IMG/VR virus record: IMGVR_UViG_3300009182_000056
Span: 1-64,000 of that record
DNA from: a virus
Strand: one strand, 5' to 3'
Length of the DNA stretch: 64,000 bases
The translations under genes were made by a program, and so were the position numbers. Position 1 is the first letter of the stretch; the number at the start of each line of letters is the position of its first letter. Shown piece after piece: positions 56,135 to 63,067 of this stretch. The notes beneath the pieces were generated by a model. That model saw only the letters and a program-made list of their open reading frames with translations, was not told the DNA's origin and did not search any database.

Positions 56135-56443
56135 ATGTCACAAGCAGATGTAGTATCACAAATACACGTTAATAACGAACTCACAGAGCCACCGATGTTT
56201 AAAGTTATCTATCTAAACGATAATGGAACTACTATGGAATTTGTTATTGAGACTCTAATGAATTTCTTTGATTACAATACCGATACTGCGGTAAAAATTA
56301 CACAAGACATCCACGAAGCAGGATCAGCAGTGGTAGCAGTATTGCCATATGAGATTGCTGAACAAAAAGGAATCGAAGTCACATTATGTGCCCGTTCAGT
56401 GAACATGCCTTTACAAGTTAAACTAGAACCCGAGACAGTTTAA
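56135..56443 (+). CDS. clpS: ClpS adaptor
   Basis: 102 residues. PPMFKVIYLNDNGTTMEFVIE matches the ClpS core; N28/D29 correspond to the E. coli Asn34/Asp35 of the N-degron pocket, and H60 (QDIHEAG) to His66. The N-terminal extension that works on ClpA is present. ClpS delivers N-end-rule substrates to ClpAP, not ClpXP, so this phage could adjust both Clp unfoldases. It converges on the phosphoesterase with a 4-nt overlap. Confidence 0.93.
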   Translation: MSQADVVSQIHVNNELTEPPMFKVIYLNDNGTTMEFVIETLMNFFDYNTDTAVKITQDIHEAGSAVVAVLPYEIAEQKGIEVTLCARSVNMPLQVKLEPETV

Positions 56444-57228
56444 ATAGTTATAGTAATTCTTTTTGGATAGTAAGCAGCTTGTGCGTAAGGAGTGTCTCCT
56501 CTACCGCGAGGATTGCTTACATATCTAACTCCATCAATCACTGTGTCAACAGGTCTGTGATAGTGACCAAAACACCAAGTATTGATTTTAGATTCTAAGT
56601 CTTCTCTTAACGCACTTCTCATATGGCTGTTGCCCATGGAGTTATAGCGCCATGTATGGATCAATTCTAGATCGTGTTGTATAATTTCTGGATGCGGTAC
56701 AGTATGGGTAACCATAACAATAGCTTTGACATCATTGTGGGTTTGTAATTTTTGAACTCCATTGACCATATAACCAACGTCATTATATCCTACGCCGATT
56801 ATATTTGTAGCCGCTGCTTCTGTTATCTTTTGTGCATCCATTACCCATTGAATCGACTGATCTAATTCCATATTAGGATCTAAATCATAACTCCACCAAC
56901 CATTGGTTCCTAAAATAGCAACGCCATTGATAATAACTACATTGTCCTGTAGATAAACAACGTTACTCATAGGTTTAATTAGTTCATGTAGTTCAACATA
57001 ACTTTGTCCTAACTCCTCAGCATAGTCCTTATGCTCATCATTGCCATCTATGTAAAAGACCCCTTGATAGACCTCACTCAGGCGCTCTAAAGTATCAATT
57101 ACTAGTGCTCGGTCTCTAGCTATATCACCAGCTACAATACAATAAGGTGCTGTTGGTTGACCCTCCCAATCAAACGAAGGCCAAGTTTCTCTATGGATGT
57201 CGGAAATTAAATCAAAGTTGAATATCAT
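56440..57228 (-). CDS. Calcineurin-like metallophosphoesterase
   Basis: 262 residues on the minus strand. Metal motifs: ISDIH (8-12), AGDIARD (~33-39), GNDEH (variant of GNHE), VTHTVPH and GHYHRP. It may hydrolyse a nucleotide, RNA or phosphoprotein; relatives occur in many T4-like phages without known substrate. A TAAATAA box lies just before its start on the minus strand. Confidence 0.85.
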   Translation of the reverse strand: MIFNFDLISDIHRETWPSFDWEGQPTAPYCIVAGDIARDRALVIDTLERLSEVYQGVFYIDGNDEHKDYAEELGQSYVELHELIKPMSNVVYLQDNVVIINGVAILGTNGWWSYDLDPNMELDQSIQWVMDAQKITEAAATNIIGVGYNDVGYMVNGVQKLQTHNDVKAIVMVTHTVPHPEIIQHDLELIHTWRYNSMGNSHMRSALREDLESKINTWCFGHYHRPVDTVIDGVRYVSNPRGRGDTPYAQAAYYPKRITITI

Positions 57229-57254
57229 GATAATTATTTAACAGGAGATTGAAA

Positions 57255-57608
57255 TTGAATATTATTTTTGGTACCAACGAAGCAAAACAGTTAAGCGACA
57301 AATACATAGTTCTTGAGCTAGATACGGTAACGATTCGGGGTAGCACTCCTGTTCCGGTGTATTGTCTAGTAGAAAATATGCCATTAGATGAACTACCAAA
57401 AGCTGAAAAATTTAAAGAATTACACGCAGATTTAATAGAGAACTATCGTGAGCGTAATTGGGATTTTTGCCTACAAGCTCTTGAACATCTAACAGGCTTC
57501 TGGGGTAAACAAGTTGATTCTTTCTATGAGATATTAAACGCTCGTATCAATGGGTATAAGGAAAATGAACCCGACGAATCTTGGACTCCGGTAGTACCAA
57601 AAAACTAG
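57255..57608 (+). CDS. Conserved T4-like hypothetical protein
   Basis: 117 residues. The TTG at 57255 is chosen because AGGAGA ends 6 nt before it; a TTG at 57249 would touch the ribosome site. LNIIFGTNEAKQLSDKYIVLELD and YRERNWDFCLQALEHLTGFWG closely resemble a conserved cyanophage family of unknown role. It is divergent from the phosphoesterase. Confidence 0.65.
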   Translation: MNIIFGTNEAKQLSDKYIVLELDTVTIRGSTPVPVYCLVENMPLDELPKAEKFKELHADLIENYRERNWDFCLQALEHLTGFWGKQVDSFYEILNARINGYKENEPDESWTPVVPKN

Positions 57609-57633
57609 TACTTAACTACCAATAACTTTTCAT

Positions 57634-57640
57634 TAAATAC
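57634..57640 (+). promoter_or_regulatory. Late-type promoter box TAAATAC
   Basis: CATTAAATACTATT, 29 nt before the ATG at 57670; AGGGAAGAAG serves as ribosome site. Confidence 0.45.
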
Positions 57641-57669
57641 TATTATAATAAAAATAATAGGGAAGAAGC

Positions 57670-58107
57670 ATGGATCCAGTAGCCGGAGCAAAGGCAGCGG
57701 CCAGCACACTAAAAGGAGCACAAACTGCAGGTAAAGAATTAGGATCTGTGGTGGCCTCACAACAGTCTGACATGGAAGCTTCTGTACAGCAACAACATAA
57801 GGCCCGTATTCAAACCAAACTAGCACAAGACCGTCGTGCTGCCATGTTGGAAGTTCGTGCTGTAGAAAAATATGAACAACAAAAGGCACACGATAGAGAG
57901 ATAGAAAAACTCAAACAAGATACCATACGCAAGTATGGAAAAGATGCCTGGGTAGAAGTAGAAGCCCTAAAAGCAAAACTACAAAAAGAAAAAGAAGCAG
58001 AAGACAAACTAATAGATAAAGACCGAGATCGTCAAATTCAAGTTTTTTGGTGGTGTTGTACCGCGGCTGCTCTAGTTACATATTTTTTTAAATTGTACAA
58101 ACTATGA
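57670..58107 (+). CDS. Helical protein with C-terminal membrane anchor
   Basis: 145 residues. A long charged helix (QQQHKARIQTKLAQDRRAAM; KLKQDTIRKYGKDAWVEVEA) is followed by a C-terminal transmembrane helix (VFWWCCTAAALVTYFF). The N-terminus is Ala/Gly-rich. Similar proteins occur in T4-like phages. ATGA overlap with a membrane microprotein; possible lysis or envelope role. Confidence 0.55.
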   Translation: MDPVAGAKAAASTLKGAQTAGKELGSVVASQQSDMEASVQQQHKARIQTKLAQDRRAAMLEVRAVEKYEQQKAHDREIEKLKQDTIRKYGKDAWVEVEALKAKLQKEKEAEDKLIDKDRDRQIQVFWWCCTAAALVTYFFKLYKL

Positions 58108-58214
58108 AAATACAACCTTTAGTTTTTATAGCCATATTAATTGCTCTATTAGCGATGATGGTACTAGAATCTGATACTATGCGATCACCTCATCGAGTTA
58201 CTGCAGTACGATAA
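58104..58214 (+). CDS. Membrane microprotein, 36 residues
   Basis: One transmembrane helix (QPLVFIAILIALLAMMVLES) and a short basic tail. 4-nt overlap with the preceding gene. Confidence 0.5.
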   Translation: MKIQPLVFIAILIALLAMMVLESDTMRSPHRVTAVR

Positions 58215-58238
58215 CAATTTTTAGTAAAGGAATCATAT

Positions 58239-58325
58239 ATGAAATTAGCGCCGATAGTTTTTACCCTAGTTCTTGTAGGGTCTCTAGTTATTACAGCGTT
58301 AGAAACTCTAGCTAAAATATCGTAA
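58239..58325 (+). CDS. Membrane microprotein, 28 residues
   Basis: MKLAPIVFTLVLVGSLVITA followed by eight residues: a single membrane helix similar to the preceding microprotein (MKIQPLVFIA), so probably a duplicate. TAAAGGAATC provides a ribosome site. Confidence 0.5.
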   Translation: MKLAPIVFTLVLVGSLVITALETLAKIS

Positions 58326-58330
58326 ACACA

Positions 58331-58513
58331 ATGGCCTCATCCAAAGACTCCGATCGTCCTGTACGCCCACTTTGTATAGTACCTAAATGTGGTCAAGTAT
58401 GTCAAGAATATGCTAAACCTGGTATGTTTGGTGGAGATGCCATGTATTTAAAAACTTGTTCAAGACATAATATGGAAGATTTTGCAAGTGCTAATAATAA
58501 AATACCAAAATAA
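58331..58513 (+). CDS. Small Cys-rich putative zinc protein
   Basis: 60 residues. CIVPKCGQVCQEY and CSRHNMEDF give C-x4-C-x3-C and C-x2-H, plausible zinc ligands. It lies 5 nt after the microprotein gene. Unknown. Confidence 0.5.
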   Translation: MASSKDSDRPVRPLCIVPKCGQVCQEYAKPGMFGGDAMYLKTCSRHNMEDFASANNKIPK

Positions 58514-58547
58514 ACTATTGGTGTTCAATTATTAACTAAGTAACTAT

Positions 58548-59108
58548 ATGAATATTCAATGGGTTTTAGCTAATGATCTTGTGTTAGATCCTACGGCCGA
58601 CATTATGCGTATGAAGCGCGGCGGAGCTTTTTGGGGCTCCTGGAAAACATGGCGAGCATACAATACTGATAATGTTATATGTCATGACATGACCAAAGCC
58701 CAAGAGTTAATCAAACGAGCCTTTCAAGCTACTTGTAACTTTTATATTCCAAATTCAGCATACACTGCATTAAATCGTCCCCAGGGTGTAAGATTATACG
58801 AAGGTGATTTTATGGGACACGATGTTGATAATCAAGATGAATTAGTAGCAATGAATCTAGCGGCCAGCATTTGTGATGTGGTATTGTTGCTTGGGTTTGA
58901 TTGGACTGAAAAAGAAAAGAAAGCGGACAAATTTGAAGAAGTTAAAGCAAGGAATTATCGCGGACTAGTTACTCAAGCAATCAAATCAACTCCCCATGTA
59001 CAATGGATACTCGTTGATCATCCAGGCGCACTTCGTGAAGAATTAGCCGAATTATCAAATATCGGCAACGATACTTTTGATAATGTATTAAAAATCCTAA
59101 ATGATTGA
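58548..59108 (+). CDS. Hypothetical protein, unknown
   Basis: 186 residues, alpha/beta (MNIQWVLANDLVLDPTADI; LAASICDVVLLLGFDWTEKE; HVQWILVDHPGALREELAE). The Rossmann-like alternation with a hydrophobic strand VVLLLGF suggests a nucleotide-binding or hydrolase fold, but no signature is seen. The next gene's promoter overlaps its end. Confidence 0.55.
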   Translation: MNIQWVLANDLVLDPTADIMRMKRGGAFWGSWKTWRAYNTDNVICHDMTKAQELIKRAFQATCNFYIPNSAYTALNRPQGVRLYEGDFMGHDVDNQDELVAMNLAASICDVVLLLGFDWTEKEKKADKFEEVKARNYRGLVTQAIKSTPHVQWILVDHPGALREELAELSNIGNDTFDNVLKILND

Positions 59109-59133
59109 CAATTAATTCATGTTATAGTATTAT
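59105..59133 (+). promoter_or_regulatory. Sigma70-type promoter for the UV endonuclease, leaderless
   Basis: TTGACA (59105-59110), 17-nt spacer, TATTAT (59128-59133). The ATG follows after 6 nt at the predicted +1. Confidence 0.85.
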
Positions 59134-59139
59134 AGTAAC

Positions 59140-60168
59140 ATGACGACTAAGACTATTCCCCGAATTGGCTTTGCTTGTAAATGGATTGATACTCCTGAGC
59201 AAGTAAATGGCATTAAACCTAAAGACGATGCCAAAAAATATAATACAGGTACTACCACCATAACTTGGTTAAATAGACAGTCGAGGGAAGTGGCAGAACA
59301 AAAATTATGGGATTTAATGGTAGGCAATATCGAGGCAACAAGATTATTGGTGGAGCGAGTCAGTGAGCTACCACCAAATCTTCGTATGGTTCGTCTTAGT
59401 AGTGACATCCTGCCTGGCTATACTCATGACGATTATTCTGCCTATTGGATGGACCTTAGTGTTGTTTCATACGCAGAAAAAGAATTTGCAAGAATTGGTG
59501 CTCTTGCTCGTTTACACGATGTTAGACTTAGTTTTCATCCTGGTCAGTTTACTGTGCTGGCAAGCAGTAATCCAGGAATAGTAGAAAGATCAATCGAGGA
59601 GTTTGAATATCATGCTGATATGGCAAAATGGATGGGTTATGGCGTTACCTTCCAAGATTTTAAAATCAATGTCCACATATCAGGTAGAGCCGGTCCCGAA
59701 GGTATTCGCTCTGCCTACAAAAGACTTACCCCCGAAGCAAGAAACTGTATTACAATCGAAAACGAGGAAATAACACATGGGCTCGAACATACTCTTATGC
59801 TTTCTGATATTATTCCTACTGTCTTGGACATTCATCATCACTGGGTCCGCGAGGGCGAGTACATACACCCCCGAAGCGATGATTGTAAAAGAGTTGTTGA
59901 CAGTTGGCGCGGCATTAGGCCTACTCTTCATTATGCTCTTAGTCGCGAAGATTACCTTGTCGGACATGATGCGGCCTGTCCCCCCGACCATAAAACACTT
60001 CTCGAATCCGGGCATAGTAAACAAAAACTAAGAGCGCACTCTGACTTCTATTGGAATAATGCTGCTAACGAGTGGGCATTAAGTTTTTTAGACGACTTTG
60101 ATATCATGTGTGAAAGCAAAGGTAAGAACTTAGCCAGTCGAGCATTGTATGAACAATGGAAAAAGTAG
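59140..60168 (+). CDS. UV-damage endonuclease (UVDE family)
   Basis: 342 residues. TIM-barrel UVDE motifs: RIGFACKWI at the N-terminus, MVRLSSDILPGYTH, LSFHPGQFTVLASSNPG (metal His), IEEFEYHADM, INVHISGRAG, ITIENEE and VLDIHHHW. The enzyme nicks 5' of UV photoproducts. It suits a phage of sunlit water. The mRNA is predicted to be leaderless. Confidence 0.92.
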   Translation: MTTKTIPRIGFACKWIDTPEQVNGIKPKDDAKKYNTGTTTITWLNRQSREVAEQKLWDLMVGNIEATRLLVERVSELPPNLRMVRLSSDILPGYTHDDYSAYWMDLSVVSYAEKEFARIGALARLHDVRLSFHPGQFTVLASSNPGIVERSIEEFEYHADMAKWMGYGVTFQDFKINVHISGRAGPEGIRSAYKRLTPEARNCITIENEEITHGLEHTLMLSDIIPTVLDIHHHWVREGEYIHPRSDDCKRVVDSWRGIRPTLHYALSREDYLVGHDAACPPDHKTLLESGHSKQKLRAHSDFYWNNAANEWALSFLDDFDIMCESKGKNLASRALYEQWKK

Positions 60169-60374
60169 ATACTTGGCCTCCCCCTAATTGGACTGAGGTT
60201 GTAGTAACCTGGGACGAGATATTACAGGGTGGATATTACCATCCAATGATCAATTGGGTAAATGAACAACCAGGCGGTAGATATCATCTACATGGATATA
60301 AGAGTACAGAAGGATTTGCTTTTAGATTTGAAAATCCACGAGATGCAACATATTTTAAATTGAAATGGAAATAG
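60156..60374 (+). CDS. Small hypothetical protein
   Basis: 72 residues, Trp/Pro-rich start (EKVDTWPPPNWTEVVVTWDE). It overlaps the UV endonuclease end by 13 nt. Unknown. Confidence 0.5.
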   Translation: MEKVDTWPPPNWTEVVVTWDEILQGGYYHPMINWVNEQPGGRYHLHGYKSTEGFAFRFENPRDATYFKLKWK

Positions 60375-60375
60375 T

Positions 60376-60666
60376 ATGGAATGGATTACAGTAAGTTGGC
60401 AATATATTAAATCGGACTGGAAAAGTAATAAGGTAAGATTTTGTGCCGAAGTATTTGCGTGGGCTTGCTCTGTGATAAGCGCCATTATATTTGCGGCCAC
60501 GGTACCTGACATTCCAGTAGTGCCACTCTATAGTATTTTTATTGCCGGGTGTTGTGCCAGTGGGTGGGCTTGTTGGACAAGGCGGAGTTTTGGCCTGATG
60601 GCTAACTCCGTGTTCCTAGTCACAATTGATAGCATCGGATTAATCCGATACTTTTTACAGCATTAA
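60376..60666 (+). CDS. Small membrane protein
   Basis: 96 residues with about three transmembrane helices (FAWACSVISAIIFAATV; VPLYSIFIAGCCASGWACW; ANSVFLVTIDSIGLIRYFL). It lies 1 nt after the preceding gene and overlaps the opposite-strand gene by 4 nt. Unknown. Confidence 0.55.
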   Translation: MEWITVSWQYIKSDWKSNKVRFCAEVFAWACSVISAIIFAATVPDIPVVPLYSIFIAGCCASGWACWTRRSFGLMANSVFLVTIDSIGLIRYFLQH

Positions 60667-60857
60667 GCCTTAGTAGCTCGTGGTTTACGAGGCGCTTTTG
60701 ATTTTGCCGTGGTAGTTTTTTTTGCAGTTGGCTTCCTAGTAGGTTTTGCCGCTGGGAATGGTAAAGCTGGTTCGCCAACTGGAGCTTCTACTTTATAAGG
60801 CACTTCCGTTGTTTCTGCTGACTTAGAGCCAAGTAATTTTCTGAGTAATGATAACAT
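60663..60857 (-). CDS. Basic Lys/Ala/Pro-rich protein (histone H1-like tail)
   Basis: 64 residues on the minus strand. A short amphipathic start (LSLLRKLLGSKSAE) precedes a KPTRKPTAKKTTTAKSKAPRK-type tail, as in bacterial H1-like DNA-binding proteins. AAGGAGATT precedes the start and a TAAATAG box lies at 60876-60882 on this strand, suggesting late expression. It may compact DNA. Confidence 0.6.
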   Translation of the reverse strand: MLSLLRKLLGSKSAETTEVPYKVEAPVGEPALPFPAAKPTRKPTAKKTTTAKSKAPRKPRATKA

Positions 60858-60933
60858 AATAAATCTCCTTGTAAACTATTTAGTTCTGTAACCTATGTAA
60901 TAAAACTTTAATTTTATATTGTGCGCCACAACA

Positions 60934-60940
60934 TAAATAC
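60934..60940 (+). promoter_or_regulatory. Late-type promoter box TAAATAC
   Basis: ACATAAATACTCAG, 48 nt before the small gene at 60989. The leader carries an ACCATGATATGGT inverted repeat. Confidence 0.5.
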
Positions 60941-60988
60941 TCAGTAGAAACCATGATATGGTTCTATATATCTAAAAGGAGTCACAAA

Positions 60989-61129
60989 ATGACAAAATTA
61001 TTAAAGGAACTTACCCAGTTCTTTCTAACACAACCGAATGCTTTGGAACAGTTTATTAATTCTAAAGAACCAAAGTCCCACGCCGAAGTTGAGTATTGGA
61101 CAAAGTATTTTGAATTAAGAGGATTTTAA
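60989..61129 (+). CDS. Small protein, 46 residues
   Basis: Helical peptide (TKLLKELTQFFLTQPNALEQ ... EYWTKYFELRGF) behind AAAAGGAGTCAC. Late promoter upstream. Unknown. Confidence 0.5.
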   Translation: MTKLLKELTQFFLTQPNALEQFINSKEPKSHAEVEYWTKYFELRGF

Positions 61130-61130
61130 T

Positions 61131-61247
61131 ATGAAAAAGATTATTAACTCAATTTATGATTTTTTATGTGATTGCGGCAAAGCCAAGTATGCGGCTAATT
61201 TAGCCCGTAACGGCAAAATTAAAGAAGCACAGGCCTGCTACAAATAA
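61131..61247 (+). CDS. Small protein, 38 residues
   Basis: Helical peptide with two Cys (NSIYDFLCDCGKAKYAANLA). It lies 1 nt after the previous stop and 1 nt before the GNAT gene. Unknown. Confidence 0.45.
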   Translation: MKKIINSIYDFLCDCGKAKYAANLARNGKIKEAQACYK

Positions 61248-61248
61248 G

Positions 61249-61803
61249 ATGTTAGCTACCCGTTTTCTCCCTATGCAGGATTTCCATTTATATGGAGACT
61301 GGCTACGGGAGAAATCTCCAGAAACTTTAGCTACCTATTTTGGTATCGCTACAAGCTCTACATTTATTAATAGTTTAATAGATGGTATTTTAAGCAATCC
61401 AGAAGAACATTATTTTTTAATAGCTACCAAAGGCAACAAATGGGTAGGAGTTATCCATATGGCTCGTATATCCGAAAAGGATATGGAGTTTGGTATTATG
61501 GTAGCAGAAGACGAACGCAATCAAGGTATTGCCGACCAGCTTATAGAAGAAGCTATCACTTGGATTCGCAATCGCGGATTTAATACACTATATCTACATT
61601 GTTTGAACCGTAATGCGGTTATGAAACATTTAGCCAATAAGCATGGGTTAATAGTACACGAAGATCACGGCGATGCTGAAGTAGTAACTCATATACCGCC
61701 GCCAAGTATGCTTACATACGCCCAAGAAGCTGTCACAGCTAATAAGAACATATTCTTTTTAAATTTACAGAATCTTTGGGCACCTTATGCTGATTTGGGC
61801 TAA
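61249..61803 (+). CDS. GNAT-family N-acetyltransferase
   Basis: 184 residues. EFGIMVAEDERNQGIADQLIEEA contains the acetyl-CoA binding motif A (R-N-Q-G-I-A in place of R/Q-x2-G-x-G/A) and is followed by the usual beta-strand LYLHCLNRN. The substrate is unknown; the C-terminal ~40 residues are unlike the family. Adjacent to the desaturase. Confidence 0.78.
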   Translation: MLATRFLPMQDFHLYGDWLREKSPETLATYFGIATSSTFINSLIDGILSNPEEHYFLIATKGNKWVGVIHMARISEKDMEFGIMVAEDERNQGIADQLIEEAITWIRNRGFNTLYLHCLNRNAVMKHLANKHGLIVHEDHGDAEVVTHIPPPSMLTYAQEAVTANKNIFFLNLQNLWAPYADLG

Positions 61804-61807
61804 GTAA

Positions 61808-62515
61808 ATGATGTATATTATCTTATCAACCCTGGTGATGGTTCAACTCACTATAGCTTGTGTTACCCTTTACCTACATCGCAGTCAAGCCCACAGAGGA
61901 GTTACATTTCATCCTGTGTTAGCACACTTTATGCGTTTTTGGCTTTGGCTAACAACTGGCATGATTACCGAAGAATGGGTAGCAGTCCATCGTAAGCATC
62001 ATCAAAAGTCGGATCAACCTGGCGACCCACATAGCCCCCAGATCTATGGTATATGGCGTGTGTTGTTTGGTGGTGCGTTACTTTATAAACAAGCCGCTAA
62101 GGATCGCATAATGATCGCACAGTTGAGCACTGGCACACCAGAAGATTGGATTGAACGCCACTTGTACAAAAAGTATAATACACTAGGTATCATGCTCATG
62201 CTGATCATTGATCTATGCCTATTTGGCCTATGGGGCTGGATAGTTTGGGGTGTACAGATGCTTTGGATACCATTTTGGGCGGCCGGAGTTATCAATGGGT
62301 TATCGCATTGGTGGGGTTATCGTAATGTCGATACCAAGGACACCAGTCGCAACCTATGGCCCGTAGCCATATGGATCGGCGGCGAAGAGTTACACAACGG
62401 ACATCATGCAGATGGTGCCAATCCTAAATTTAGCCAACGGTGGTGGGAATTTGATATTGGATGGTTCTATATAACTATTTTAAAATCTCTGGGTCTGGCA
62501 AAGTTGCGTCAATAA
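61808..62515 (+). CDS. Membrane fatty acid desaturase (acyl-CoA delta-9 type)
   Basis: 235 residues. Three His boxes: HRSQAHR (24-30), HRKHH (61-65) and HNGHH (~197-201), plus membrane helices in between. Such enzymes introduce a double bond in acyl chains with a di-iron centre, raising membrane fluidity. Shorter than cellular desaturases (~300), but all boxes are present. It could remodel the host membrane during infection. Start: first of two Met codons. Confidence 0.9.
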   Translation: MMYIILSTLVMVQLTIACVTLYLHRSQAHRGVTFHPVLAHFMRFWLWLTTGMITEEWVAVHRKHHQKSDQPGDPHSPQIYGIWRVLFGGALLYKQAAKDRIMIAQLSTGTPEDWIERHLYKKYNTLGIMLMLIIDLCLFGLWGWIVWGVQMLWIPFWAAGVINGLSHWWGYRNVDTKDTSRNLWPVAIWIGGEELHNGHHADGANPKFSQRWWEFDIGWFYITILKSLGLAKLRQ

Positions 62516-62530
62516 AATCTGCCAAAAAGG

Positions 62531-62570
62531 TTGTAAAAAATGTGCGGTCGCAATATAATTATATAAATAC
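62531..62570 (+). promoter_or_regulatory. Overlapping sigma70-like and late-type promoters
   Basis: TTGTAA (62531-62536), 17-nt spacer, TATAAT (62554-62559), immediately followed by an exact TATAAATA late core (62562-62569). The gene would be read both early and late. The leader to 62639 can form small hairpins (CCGA/TCGG; GCGA/TCGC). Confidence 0.55.
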
Positions 62571-62639
62571 AGTAGAGAACAGTTAGTGCCGAATTGGTCG
62601 GGCTAGCGATGTAACTCGCTTAATTATAGGAGATTTACC

Positions 62640-62903
62640 ATGAAACAATTCGATTTTGAAACAATCAAAGAAGCATTAAACCCAGTCAAATTTATTGATC
62701 AAGCTGAAAAAAATACACAGGCTATTTTGTGCTATGTAGAACCAAAAGAACTCAGCAAGACTTTGGTTGCTTTTACAAGTGACGTTAGTGATTTTGCCCG
62801 TGCTCAAATGGCAACATTTCAATCTATCGTTGAGATTGCTAAAACACAAACTGAAGAATTTACAAAGAGTTTCGAAAAAGTAACTTCAAAAACTAGTAAG
62901 TAA
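62640..62903 (+). CDS. Phasin-like small helical protein
   Basis: 87 residues, all-helical and amphipathic (FIDQAEKNTQAILCYVEPKE; FARAQMATFQSIVEIAKTQT), like short phasins that coat polyhydroxyalkanoate granules. AGGAGATTTACC precedes the ATG. With its own dual promoter and terminator it is a stand-alone, strongly expressed gene. A generic coiled-coil protein is the alternative. Confidence 0.5.
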   Translation: MKQFDFETIKEALNPVKFIDQAEKNTQAILCYVEPKELSKTLVAFTSDVSDFARAQMATFQSIVEIAKTQTEEFTKSFEKVTSKTSK

Positions 62904-62913
62904 TTACTAACAT

Positions 62914-62950
62914 ATCCTATCCGCCTTCATAGAAGCGCACCGCATAGGAT
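62914..62950 (+). other. Nested hairpin 3' of the phasin-like gene
   Basis: ATCCTAT (62914-62920) pairs with ATAGGAT (62944-62950), and inside it CTTC-ATA-GAAG (62925-62935) forms a second stem, extended by flanking C-G pairs. It stands just before a terminator, so it may be a stable 3' end or a small RNA. Confidence 0.45.
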
Positions 62951-62955
62951 CTTCG

Positions 62956-62982
62956 GCCCCTAGTAATAGGGGCTTTCTTTTG
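62956..62982 (+). terminator. Rho-independent terminator
   Basis: GCCCCTA-GTAA-TAGGGGC followed by TTTCTTTT. Confidence 0.9.
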
Positions 62983-63005
62983 GCTAAATTTTGGCTATAA
63001 TATGA

Positions 63006-63034
63006 TTGACTTTAATTCCCAGATCAGTTATACT
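63006..63034 (+). promoter_or_regulatory. Sigma70-type promoter for the lipoprotein pair
   Basis: TTGACT (63006-63011), 17-nt spacer, TATACT (63029-63034); ATG at 63068 with AAGAGGTTAA upstream. Confidence 0.85.
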
Positions 63035-63067
63035 GTTTTATAGTACAACACAACTAAGAGGTTAATT

